Shown here: piece by piece, positions 24,203-32,007 of the stretch
Layout: every line of letters starts with the position of its first letter
How positions within the stretch are numbered: position 1 is the first letter of the stretch
Source of the DNA: Sediminispirochaeta sp964394395
GTDB lineage: Bacteria; Spirochaetota; Spirochaetia; DSM-16054; Sediminispirochaetaceae
Length of the DNA: 59,884 nt
Assembly: GCA_964394395.1 (NCBI GenBank)
Contig: CAYMWV010000004.1
Span: 1-59,884, forward strand
Reading direction: 5' to 3'
Notes under the pieces: generated by a model
Databases searched by the model: none
Seen by the model: only the letters and a program-made list of their open reading frames with translations
What the model was told of the DNA's origin: nothing
Translations under genes and position numbers: made by a program

Positions 24203-25963
24203 CTAAAAGAAGATCTCTATCTCCCCCTGCAGCTCATCAATATGGGCTGTACTGTTACATCGGGGAAGAGTATATACGAGCTCTTCGGGGGCACGGATCC
24301 CGGAATCAAGACAAGCCAGCAGTTCCACAGGATTGTAGAAGAAGGGGATCTCTCTGCCGGGGCCGCCGAAGAGACGAATCATATCCACCATCACCATCCC
24401 CTCCGGGGAAAGGCTGGCACCTTTTTCCTCTTTGGGACCTTCACTGCCCGGCCCTTGGCTAAACAGATATTCAACAAACTCCGCCTGCATATTCCGTAAA
24501 TCCATTTCCAACTTCTCCCCTTCCAGCCAATCGGAGAGGGTGAGAAAAAAACGGGACGCTTCCATTTCGAGTTGCCCCAGGAGGATATCAAACCAGGTAA
24601 CCGCCCCGCCCTGATTATAGAAAAGGTCTATTCCCCGGGCTATTGCAGCAGAGCGGGCCATCTCATCCTCGCTGAAACTGGCGGAGCCTTGAACGAGATA
24701 GGGATTGGAGCTGTCATAGATGAGCCCCAGACCGGCGGCGGTATCGGAGAGACGGGTCCCGGGCAGCACCGCCAAAGGAAAGATATCCAAATGGTTTGGA
24801 ACCATGGTGAAGGCAAAATCGATACTTTCAAGGAATCCTTCAAAGCTGTCCCCGGGAAGACCATAGATAAGATCGAAGCCATAATCTACCCCCGCCTGGT
24901 GGAGGAGAAGCACCTTTTCATAACAATCCTCCCGGTCCAGCTCCCGGTTTATCTGCCCCAGAACCTCGGGATGGGCACTCTGGAGGCCGATTTGCAGGGA
25001 GCAGGAGAGAGAGGAAAAAAGCTCTGCCAATTCCGGGTCGATGAATTCGCTTCGTATTTCCAGGTAATATCGTATCCCGGGGGCAATCTTGCCAAAGAGC
25101 TGAAGCAGCTCCTTCGCTCTAGGACGGTTGTAGTTGAAAGTGGGATCAAGGACGAAAAGTTCTTTCACCCCCGAATTTGAAGTACCCACTCCTCCGGAGG
25201 AGGCAAAGAGCTTCAACTCCTGCTCAATCCGCTCCAGGGAAAAGAGACGCACCCTCCCCTCCCCACGGGACTCAAAGCAAAAATCGCAGCGGAAGGGGCA
25301 GCCCCGGGACAACTCCCAGACCGCTCCATCCATACCAGCAGGGTTTAAAACACCGGCAAGCCAGGGGGAGGGTAAGATAGTCAGATCTGCTGCCGGCTCC
25401 CGGTAGATGGTTGGCTCTCCAAGGCCTACACTTTTCCGATCAGCAAAGGCGTCTATCAGGCCCGAAACTGTTGCAAGCTCCCCTTCTCCGGCAACAATAA
25501 AATCAAAAAGACTCCTGGGTACCCCCGCACCCTTGCGAGTCCCCGCCCTATCGAGGGGCCCCGCACCCTCGAGGACCCCCGCCCTATCAACAAAAATCGT
25601 GCTGTCGGCAAAGCCCGCACTATCTGCGGTTGGTTCCGGCCCTCCCGCAAAGAGTAACAGCTCCGGCTGCGCCTCTCTCAGTTTTCTGGCCAGAGAGAGG
25701 GTAAAACTGCGGTTCCAGAGATAGATGGAAAAGCCCACAGCCTCAGGGGAGCGGGAAAGCAGCTCATCGGCCGCCGCTGAAAGGTCATCGCCAAGGAAAA
25801 AATCGACCAGCTCAGTTTCAAGGCTGGACCCGGACAAGTGATGGCCCCCGGCTTCACCGGACCGGGCCGTAAAGGAGGCTACCGAGGCTGCCACTGAAGC
25901 TGCCCCCAGAGGGACAGCCCGGGCACCCGGTGCAATATGGATAGAGACAAAGAGAATCTTCAA
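24203..25963 (-). CDS. B12-binding-domain radical SAM protein
   Basis: The N-terminal Rossmann-like part begins 'LKILFVSIHIAPGARAVPLG' and includes 'VGFSIYLWNR' and 'LLFAGGPEP', as in cobalamin-binding radical SAM proteins. The radical SAM core has 'SRGCPFRCDFCFES' (CxxxCxxC cluster site), 'LFVLDPTFNYN' and 'YGLPGDSFEGF', and a C-terminal extension of about 170 residues follows. Reaction unknown. TTG 25963 places the start exactly at the family N-terminus and has an AGGGG-rich stretch upstream; the frame is open to TTG 25996. A low-complexity insert rich in Arg-Ala-Gly (DNA about 25530-25620) interrupts the N-terminal domain. Convergent with the cupin gene. Confidence 0.82.
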   Translation of the reverse strand: MKILFVSIHIAPGARAVPLGAASVAASVASFTARSGEAGGHHLSGSSLETELVDFFLGDDLSAAADELLSRSPEAVGFSIYLWNRSFTLSLARKLREAQPELLLFAGGPEPTADSAGFADSTIFVDRAGVLEGAGPLDRAGTRKGAGVPRSLFDFIVAGEGELATVSGLIDAFADRKSVGLGEPTIYREPAADLTILPSPWLAGVLNPAGMDGAVWELSRGCPFRCDFCFESRGEGRVRLFSLERIEQELKLFASSGGVGTSNSGVKELFVLDPTFNYNRPRAKELLQLFGKIAPGIRYYLEIRSEFIDPELAELFSSLSCSLQIGLQSAHPEVLGQINRELDREDCYEKVLLLHQAGVDYGFDLIYGLPGDSFEGFLESIDFAFTMVPNHLDIFPLAVLPGTRLSDTAAGLGLIYDSSNPYLVQGSASFSEDEMARSAAIARGIDLFYNQGGAVTWFDILLGQLEMEASRFFLTLSDWLEGEKLEMDLRNMQAEFVEYLFSQGPGSEGPKEEKGASLSPEGMVMVDMIRLFGGPGREIPFFYNPVELLACLDSGIRAPEELVYTLPRCNSTAHIDELQGEIEIFF

Positions 25964-26017
25964 GGCCGGTTTTCCCCTTTTCCTTTGTTGAAACAAGTGT
26001 ATTGTTCAGCCTGCTCT

Positions 26018-26884
26018 TTAGCGAGACCAGGATGACTCATCATCAGGGGCCGGGATCCCCAGCTTCGCAAAGAACTCCTGCCCTTCGGAACCGGAGAGTC
26101 CAGGCGGTGCGGATGAGGCCCGGGAAATGATACTCCTCAGGGCCCTTATCTCCGGGGCGGAGAAACTTTGGGACTCCAGAACAAAGTCCCGGAACGCCTC
26201 GGCGGCCACAGGGCAGACGGTCTCCACAATGGTGAGAATCACCTCTGCATAGGCCCGAATCTCCTTTTGGGCGTGCCGGTCCAGACGAAGCTTCAGGAAA
26301 TGGAAGAGGTTGTGCAGATCCATCTGCCAGTACCACTCGGTATAGAGGCTCAAAGGGAGATCAATCCGTGCCAGTTCCCGGGCAAGACCCATATCAAGAA
26401 GTTTCCGGTATCTATCCCCGATATCTTCCCGACCCTCTTCAAGAATGGTTCGAACCCGGTCGGAGAGGGCGGGATCCGCCGGCATCTCCATCCGCCCCTG
26501 CTTGTTATCGGGACTCTGCAGGGCGATATCTTCAGGTTCCGGAAGGTAGTACTCCTCCTTCATCACGCTATAACGTCCGGAAATCTCGTTGAGCCGGCCG
26601 GTCCGGTGGCGCACCCATTGCCGGGCCACAAAGATGGGCATTTTAAGATGAAAGGTAAACACCACCTGCTCAAAGGGGCTGGTGTGCTCGTTACGCATCA
26701 GGTAGCGGATCAGACCTCGATCCTGCCGGTAACTCTTTGTTCCTCCGGCATAACTGACCCGGGCAGCCTCAACTATCCTGGCATCATCCCCCAGGTAATC
26801 CACAAGCCGGACAAAACCCTTATTGAGAACCGGGTACTCCTTATCGAGGATCTGTTCAGCTTCCGGGTTCTGTCTATGGGCCAT
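26018..26884 (-). CDS. thyX: Flavin-dependent thymidylate synthase
   Basis: Makes dTMP from dUMP using FAD, NADPH and methylene-tetrahydrofolate, without the dihydrofolate by-product of ThyA. The ThyX signature RHRX7S is intact as 'RHRTGRLNEIS' and is followed by GRY; 'HTSPFEQVVFTF' and the C-terminal 'QMDLHNLFHFLKLR' are also typical. ATG 26884 (288 aa) is preferred over ATG 26899 because AAGGAG lies 7 nt upstream of it, inside the longer frame. It stands alone between the radical SAM gene and a divergent acyltransferase-like gene. Confidence 0.96.
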   Translation of the reverse strand: MAHRQNPEAEQILDKEYPVLNKGFVRLVDYLGDDARIVEAARVSYAGGTKSYRQDRGLIRYLMRNEHTSPFEQVVFTFHLKMPIFVARQWVRHRTGRLNEISGRYSVMKEEYYLPEPEDIALQSPDNKQGRMEMPADPALSDRVRTILEEGREDIGDRYRKLLDMGLARELARIDLPLSLYTEWYWQMDLHNLFHFLKLRLDRHAQKEIRAYAEVILTIVETVCPVAAEAFRDFVLESQSFSAPEIRALRSIISRASSAPPGLSGSEGQEFFAKLGIPAPDDESSWSR

Positions 26885-26969
26885 AGGGCACTCCTTCAAA
26901 GGGGATTGATGGTTATGGTAGTATCATTGTAAGGGAATCGAAGGGGGTTGTCACCTGGAGAGCTACCCA

Positions 26970-26998
26970 TTGACACTGCCTACCCCTCGTTGTATCAA
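26970..26998 (+). promoter_or_regulatory. Consensus promoter placed almost at the start codon
   Basis: TTGACA (26970-26975), 17-bp spacer and TATCAA (26993-26998). The expected transcription start falls at about 27004-27006, on the ATG of the next gene, and no Shine-Dalgarno is seen. Either the mRNA is leaderless or translation begins further in, for instance at ATG 27103. Confidence 0.6.
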
Positions 26999-27003
26999 GT
27001 AGT

Positions 27004-28305
27004 ATGGGCTTTGAAACGGGCACAGAAGGTCATCAGTACGATTTCAGGCTCGATAATGCTGCATTGATCTTTCCTCCCCAACAAAATAGACAACAAACCA
27101 CCATGTTCAGGGTCTCGGCGGATATTGATAAGCCGGTAAAAGTCAGCCTCCTGAAAGAGGCGTTGGCGGCCATGCTTCGGCGCTGTCCCTACTATCGGGT
27201 TCACCTGCGTACCGGGCTCTTCTGGTACTATCTTGAGGCGATTGATGCGGAGCCCCAGGTAGAGGCGGAGAGCCGCTACCCCTGCATGTATCTGCCCTAC
27301 AAGAAGCGGGAGGTGTTTCCCTTCCGTGTTCTGGCATACCGGAACAGGATTATTCTGGAGATGGCCCACTTCCTGACCGATGGAGGAGGGGCACTTCGTT
27401 TCCTCAACGGAATTATCCTGGAATATCTGCGGCGCCGGGGAGAAAAGATAAATTCCGAGGGAATGCTTATCGAAGCAGATGAACCGGTTCAGAAGGAAGA
27501 GTTCGAAGATAGTTTTCATAAGTACTACGCCAAGGGAGCACCTCAGGCCAAAAAGGTACCCAAATCGATTCAACTCAAGGGGAGACGGGAAAAACCACCC
27601 ATCGTTCATATCTACCAGGGTACGGTTGAAAGCAGCCGCTTAAAGGAACATGCAAAGGCAAAAGGGGTTACCATAGGAGAGTTTCTCACCGCCCTTCTGC
27701 TCTACACCATCCAGGAGGAGATGGAAGAGAAGAAGATGAAACCCCGCCCCATCCGGGTAGGTATTCCGGCGGACCTTCGAAAGATTTTCCCCTCCCGGAC
27801 CATGCGCAACTTTGTTCTCACCATCGAGCCGGAGATTGATCCAAGGCTGGGACTGTTCACCTTCGATGAGATTGTTAAGAAGGTTCATTTTTTCATGAAA
27901 ATGGAGTTTGATCCCCGGATGATCCGAAAACAGTTCGCCCGAAATATTGCCGGACAAACCAATCTCCTTTTAAGAATCGTACCCCGAATATTGAAGGATC
28001 CTTTCATGCGCTACCTCTACAACCACTACGGCCGCAAAGCGTTTGCCACCACCTTCTCTAATCTGGGTCGGATCACCCTTCCGGAGGATCTCAAGCCCTT
28101 TGTCAAGGACTATCAATTCCTTCCACCCCCCCATAAACGATCCAGTTTTGTCACATCCCTGGCCTATAACGGAAAAACCCACATTTTTTTCGGCAGCACC
28201 ATAAAAGAACGCACTTTCGAGCACCGTTTTTTCACTTCCCTAAGAAAGATGGATATACCTGTTTCCATTCGTACCAACACCTTTAATGAGGAAACCAGGA
28301 GGTAA
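27004..28305 (+). CDS. Condensation-domain / alcohol-acetyltransferase-like acyltransferase
   Basis: 433 residues with the BAHD/condensation-domain plan. An N-terminal half carries 'FRVSADIDKPV', 'LRRCPYYRVHLR' and the catalytic-type 'HFLTDGGG' (HxxxDG). A C-terminal half has 'VTIGEFLTALLLY', 'RPIRVGIPADLRKIFP' and a DFGWG-equivalent region that is altered. Such proteins transfer acyl groups from CoA or carrier proteins to alcohols or amines. It forms a pair with the zinc-ribbon membrane protein 2 bp downstream. The start at ATG 27004 coincides with the predicted transcription start (see promoter at 26970). Substrate unknown; perhaps a lipid or glycolipid modification at the membrane (inference from the partner). 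Confidence 0.68.
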   Translation: MGFETGTEGHQYDFRLDNAALIFPPQQNRQQTTMFRVSADIDKPVKVSLLKEALAAMLRRCPYYRVHLRTGLFWYYLEAIDAEPQVEAESRYPCMYLPYKKREVFPFRVLAYRNRIILEMAHFLTDGGGALRFLNGIILEYLRRRGEKINSEGMLIEADEPVQKEEFEDSFHKYYAKGAPQAKKVPKSIQLKGRREKPPIVHIYQGTVESSRLKEHAKAKGVTIGEFLTALLLYTIQEEMEEKKMKPRPIRVGIPADLRKIFPSRTMRNFVLTIEPEIDPRLGLFTFDEIVKKVHFFMKMEFDPRMIRKQFARNIAGQTNLLLRIVPRILKDPFMRYLYNHYGRKAFATTFSNLGRITLPEDLKPFVKDYQFLPPPHKRSSFVTSLAYNGKTHIFFGSTIKERTFEHRFFTSLRKMDIPVSIRTNTFNEETRR

Positions 28306-28307
28306 GT

Positions 28308-29171
28308 ATGCCTTATTGTCCCCGATGCGGAGTAGAAGTAGAAGATAGGCTGGAGGCCTGCCCTCTTTGTGATACCCCAATTCCCAAGGAGGTGCGTCAA
28401 GATCCACCAGCCCCGGCAGACTACCCGAAGGATGTCATCCCTCCCAAACCGCTCTATCGGAAGCTGACGGAGGGGCAGAAACATTTTCTCATCGCCTCGC
28501 TGATCGCTTTTCTGGGTCTCTTTCCCATCGCCATCACCCTTGGAATAGACCTTCTCAATAACAGCTCTGTTACCTGGTCCTACTACGTGATGGTTCCCCT
28601 TATCGGTGGAGGTGTTGTCGCCTGGCTTTTTTACCGGTACGGGAAGAGGCCGCTCATTTCCGTAAGTGCCATGCTGCTGATTATCCTTATGGTTCAGATG
28701 CTGATTGGGTATCGGCTGCGGCCAGATGATTTCTTCCGATCCCCGGAAATCCCCTACTTTCTGGTCAGTTTTGCTGCAGTGGAAATCTTCCTGATCTTCA
28801 TCGCCCGAAAGAGACCGGGGGTGCTGCAGCTTTTGGCCTTCATATTCTTTGATGCCGCCCTTTTAGTGGGAGCGATAAACCTCCTGGTTTCAAGACAGCT
28901 CACTTGGGCTCTGGTGGTGATTTCCGCTCTTCTCCCTGTTTCGGCCTACCTGATCTATCTTCGGAAGGTGAAACGAAAGGGACTCAACATTGTTGGATTT
29001 CTCTTTGTTGTTCTGACGATAATGCTCCTGGCTATAGACTGGACCATCTCCGGCGGATTCAGCTGGTCCCTGGTAACAAGCCTTATCTTCCTGGCCATAG
29101 CCGCAGTGTTCTACATCCTCCATATCGGGCTTTTTAACGATACGGACTGGAAAAAGGCACTGCACCTGTAA
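28308..29171 (+). CDS. Zinc-ribbon polytopic membrane protein (DUF6320-like)
   Basis: Begins 'MPYCPRCGVEVEDRLEACPLCDTP', a CxxC-CxxC zinc ribbon, then a Pro-rich linker and about eight hydrophobic helices from residue 60 to the end. The layout matches proteins annotated as DUF6320, which I recall next to condensation-domain acyltransferases; that recollection is not checked. The 2-bp gap from the acyltransferase gene, with the AGGAGG-like sequence overlapping its stop, indicates tight coupling. The pair probably works together at the membrane. No catalytic residues are recognisable. Confidence 0.65.
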   Translation: MPYCPRCGVEVEDRLEACPLCDTPIPKEVRQDPPAPADYPKDVIPPKPLYRKLTEGQKHFLIASLIAFLGLFPIAITLGIDLLNNSSVTWSYYVMVPLIGGGVVAWLFYRYGKRPLISVSAMLLIILMVQMLIGYRLRPDDFFRSPEIPYFLVSFAAVEIFLIFIARKRPGVLQLLAFIFFDAALLVGAINLLVSRQLTWALVVISALLPVSAYLIYLRKVKRKGLNIVGFLFVVLTIMLLAIDWTISGGFSWSLVTSLIFLAIAAVFYILHIGLFNDTDWKKALHL

Positions 29172-29184
29172 AGGGTTCTATCAC

Positions 29185-30119
29185 TCACAGCAGCAGCAAA
29201 GAGAGGGCGGCGGTGCAGGCCGTTTCGGTCCGGAGGATCCGCCCCCCCAAGCTGGCGGGGCTCCACTGGCCATCAAGGAAGAGTGACCGCTCCCGGTCGC
29301 TCCAGCCCCGTTCACTCCCTACAGCAATTCTCACCACCCCGGCCCACCCTTTCCGGCCGAAGTGCTCTATAACAATAGATGAAAGGGCCCGTCCGGGGAC
29401 CACGTTATCAAGGAAGATGCGTAAGCTCTTTTCTTTTCCCCGGCCGGGTTCATCGGATTGCGGCAGGTCCTCCAGNNNNNNNNNNNNNNNNNNNNNNNNN
29501 NNNNNNNNNNNNNNNNNNNNNNNNNNNNNNNNNNNNNNNNNNNNNNNNNNNNNNNNNNNNNNNNNNNNNNNNNNNGGTCCTCCAGCTTCCCCAGGCCTTC
29601 CAGGAGATGGTCCGTAGATCGGAAAAACTGCAGGAGAGGAAGCCGGGTGGTCCCGGACTGTACCACCCCATCGAGAATGTACCGCTCCGCCTCGCCATGT
29701 TTCCACAGTTTTGCATCCCTGTAGCTCTTCTCTCCCAGATCTGTTCCAATGAAGGTGATGGAAGAGACCCCAAGCATGGCGGCTTCCCGGAGAATGCGCT
29801 TGGCACAGATGGGCCTCACCTGCCCAACTATCAGCTCGACCCGAAGCCTGGAGCTCTCTGCTCCTGGCAACTCTTTCCCGGCTGGCCCGGTTGTCTCCGC
29901 CGGTCCGCAGCGGAAAGTGAGGATAATTCCATCCCCGGAGATCTTCTCAATCTTACCGGTGCCGGCTGGACCGTTGACCAGCCCCGCCTTCAACTCATCC
30001 CCCGGAGATAGTTTCAGAATATTCAGCATGTGCTCAGCCCTGGGATCGGCCAGGGGAATGATAAAGAGTCCATGATCCCCGGCATATCGGTCCTCAGGAA
30101 ACAAAAGCAGAATATTCAT
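29185..30119 (-). CDS. RsmE-family methyltransferase paralogue, interrupted by scaffold gap
   Basis: Second SPOUT methyltransferase of RsmE type. N-terminal PUA-like part with 'RAEHMLNILKLSPGDEL', then 'RPICAKRILREAAMLGVSS', and after the gap the knot: 'VRIAVGSERGWSD' and 'LGGRILRTETACTAAL'. GSERGW replaces the canonical GPEGG, so specificity may differ from the gene at 60-872. The 100-N run sits mid-gene, but both flanks carry the same 10 bp (GGTCCTCCAG). Collapsing them gives an uninterrupted frame of 275 codons including stop, so the gene is probably intact. Start is ATG 30119; TTG 30122 is adjacent. Role: rRNA methylation or a related RNA target. Confidence 0.82.
29476..29575. other. Scaffold gap of 100 N that is probably artificial
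   Basis: GGTCCTCCAG occurs immediately left (29466-29475) and immediately right (29576-29585) of the Ns. Merging this overlap restores the reading frame of the RsmE-like gene exactly (544 + 281 = 825 nt), so no sequence is likely to be missing. Confidence 0.85.
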
Positions 30120-30164
30120 CAAAGTTACACCTAAGAATTCCTTTTCTCTTTTCGTCTTTTCGGT

Positions 30165-30183
30165 CGACCACTAATCGTGGTCG
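30165..30183. promoter_or_regulatory. Perfect inverted repeat upstream of the ABC exporter operon
   Basis: CGACCAC and GTGGTCG flank TAATC (7-5-7). It lies about 50 bp before the first exporter start codon and 46 bp before the divergent rsmE-like start. There is no T-run in either sense immediately after it, so an operator is likelier than a terminator. Confidence 0.5.
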
Positions 30184-30231
30184 GCTCACTTTTAGAATCA
30201 CTGAAGGACAGAATAGCGGTAGCCGGAGAAA

Positions 30232-32007
30232 ATGAAAAGAGCTATATTGAAGAGACTACAGTTGAGGTTAGTTGTGCTAAAAGAGTTTAAAACCCTGACA
30301 CCCCTGTTGAAGCAGTACCGTCTCCATTACCTTTTCGGGCTCCTCTGTCTGATCGGGACCGATGCGGGGGAGCTTTTTATCCCGCAGATGATCAAGCGGG
30401 CAACCAATATTATCGCCTCGGGCAGGTTTATTCCGGTGGAGGTGGCCCAGCCGCTCTTTATCATGATAGGAGTGGCGGCTTCGGTCGCTTTCTTCCGCTT
30501 CGGATGGCGCTTTTTTCTCCACGGCGCAAGCAGAAAGATAGAACGGGACCTGCGGGAGAAGATCTTTTCCCACCTTTTAACCCTCTCCCCCGCCTTCTAC
30601 AACACTATGAAAACCGGGGATATCATGGCCCGGGCTACCAACGACATGCGCTCCATCAGGATGGCCACAGGAATGGCCCTGGTCGCCTTTATCGACGGGC
30701 TCTTCCTCACCCTGGCGATCCTGGTCATCCTCTTTACCAGTAATCCGGCCCTGGCGGGGATCACCATCATCCCCCTGCCGCTGATCACCATTGTAATTCT
30801 CGGCTTTGGCCGGTTGATAGGAAAGCGCTTCAAGGAGGTACAGGAGGGGTTCAGCCGCTTAAGCGAGCATGTGCAGGAGAGTCTCAGCGGCATCCGGGTG
30901 CTCAAATCATTTGTCCGAGAGCCCTGGGCAGAAGATCGCTTTGGCCAGGCGGGGGAAGAGTACATGGATAAAAACATGAAGCTGGTCCGGCTCTGGGGCT
31001 TCTTTTTCCCCCTGATCATGTTTATCTCCGGCTCCACCTCCCTGCTATTGATGCGCTTTGGCGGCCGGGCAGTAATCACGGGCGACTTTACCCCCGGCGA
31101 CTTTATCGCCTTTCTCACCTACCTCTCCATGCTCCGCTGGCCGGTGATGGGGATGGGCTTTACCGTAAACATGCTGCAGCGGGGGGCGGCGAGTATGGCC
31201 AGGATCAACGCTATTTTACAGGAGGAGCCGGAAATCCGCTCCCCTGAGAATGGAATCACGAAGGTGGATGGAAAAGATATAGAGATCCGGGGGCTTAGCT
31301 TCTCCTTTCCAGAAAGCGGGATAAAAGCTCTCGCTTCGGTACATTTGACGATTCCGGAAGGCACAACCCTGGGGATACTGGGAAGAACCGGCAGCGGAAA
31401 GAGCACCCTGGTACGAATCCTTCCCCGGCTTCTAGACCCTCCGGAGGGGAGTGTTTTCCTGGGAGGCAGAGATATACGGCACTACGAGCTGGCCGCTCTG
31501 AGGAGCACCATCGGCCTGGTTCCCCAGGACACCTTCCTTTTCAGCGCTTCGGTGAGGGATAACATCACCTTTGCCGTTCCCGAGGCAAGCAAAGAACGAG
31601 TGGAGGAGGCAGCAACCATCAGTACCATCGATCGGGAAATTGCCAACTTCCCCTCGGGCTGGGAGACTGAGGTTGGAGAGCGCGGACTCTCCGTCTCGGG
31701 GGGACAGAAACAGCGAATCGCCATCAGCCGGGCCATCCTTCCCGATCCTCCGGTACTGATTTTCGATGACTCCCTCTCAGCGGTTGATACCGAGACGGAG
31801 GAGCGGATTCTTCAGGCCATCCTGAAAAAGCGGCAGGGCAAGAGTAACATCCTGGTGAGCCACCGGGTGTCAACTTTGCAATGGGCGGACAAGATTGTGG
31901 TCTTTGACGAAGGAACCATCGTCCAGGAGGGAAGCCATCAGGAACTTCTTGAAGTCGAAGGGCTCTACCGGGAGATCTATCTGCTCCAGCAGGAGGGAAG
32001 CCTTTAA
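30232..32007 (+). CDS. ABC exporter half-transporter with degenerate Walker B
   Basis: 591 residues: six membrane helices (about 30-330) then a nucleotide-binding domain. Walker A is 'GRTGSGKST' (residues 384-392), the signature is canonical 'SGGQ' (489-492), and the H-loop is 'LVSHR'. In Walker B, 'LIFDDSLSAVD', the catalytic Glu is replaced by Asp513. This is the pattern of the non-hydrolysing partner in heterodimeric exporters such as BmrC, LmrC or TM287. GGAG stands before ATG 30232. It overlaps the second subunit gene by one base (TAATG). Likely substrates are lipids, drugs or peptides; none can be named from sequence. Confidence 0.9.
   Translation: MKRAILKRLQLRLVVLKEFKTLTPLLKQYRLHYLFGLLCLIGTDAGELFIPQMIKRATNIIASGRFIPVEVAQPLFIMIGVAASVAFFRFGWRFFLHGASRKIERDLREKIFSHLLTLSPAFYNTMKTGDIMARATNDMRSIRMATGMALVAFIDGLFLTLAILVILFTSNPALAGITIIPLPLITIVILGFGRLIGKRFKEVQEGFSRLSEHVQESLSGIRVLKSFVREPWAEDRFGQAGEEYMDKNMKLVRLWGFFFPLIMFISGSTSLLLMRFGGRAVITGDFTPGDFIAFLTYLSMLRWPVMGMGFTVNMLQRGAASMARINAILQEEPEIRSPENGITKVDGKDIEIRGLSFSFPESGIKALASVHLTIPEGTTLGILGRTGSGKSTLVRILPRLLDPPEGSVFLGGRDIRHYELAALRSTIGLVPQDTFLFSASVRDNITFAVPEASKERVEEAATISTIDREIANFPSGWETEVGERGLSVSGGQKQRIAISRAILPDPPVLIFDDSLSAVDTETEERILQAILKKRQGKSNILVSHRVSTLQWADKIVVFDEGTIVQEGSHQELLEVEGLYREIYLLQQEGSL

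Noticed and set aside
26168..26932. Plus-strand frame of 254 codons
   Set aside because: Lies opposite thyX, whose RHRX7S motif is intact. Long antisense frames are common in GC-rich coding DNA.
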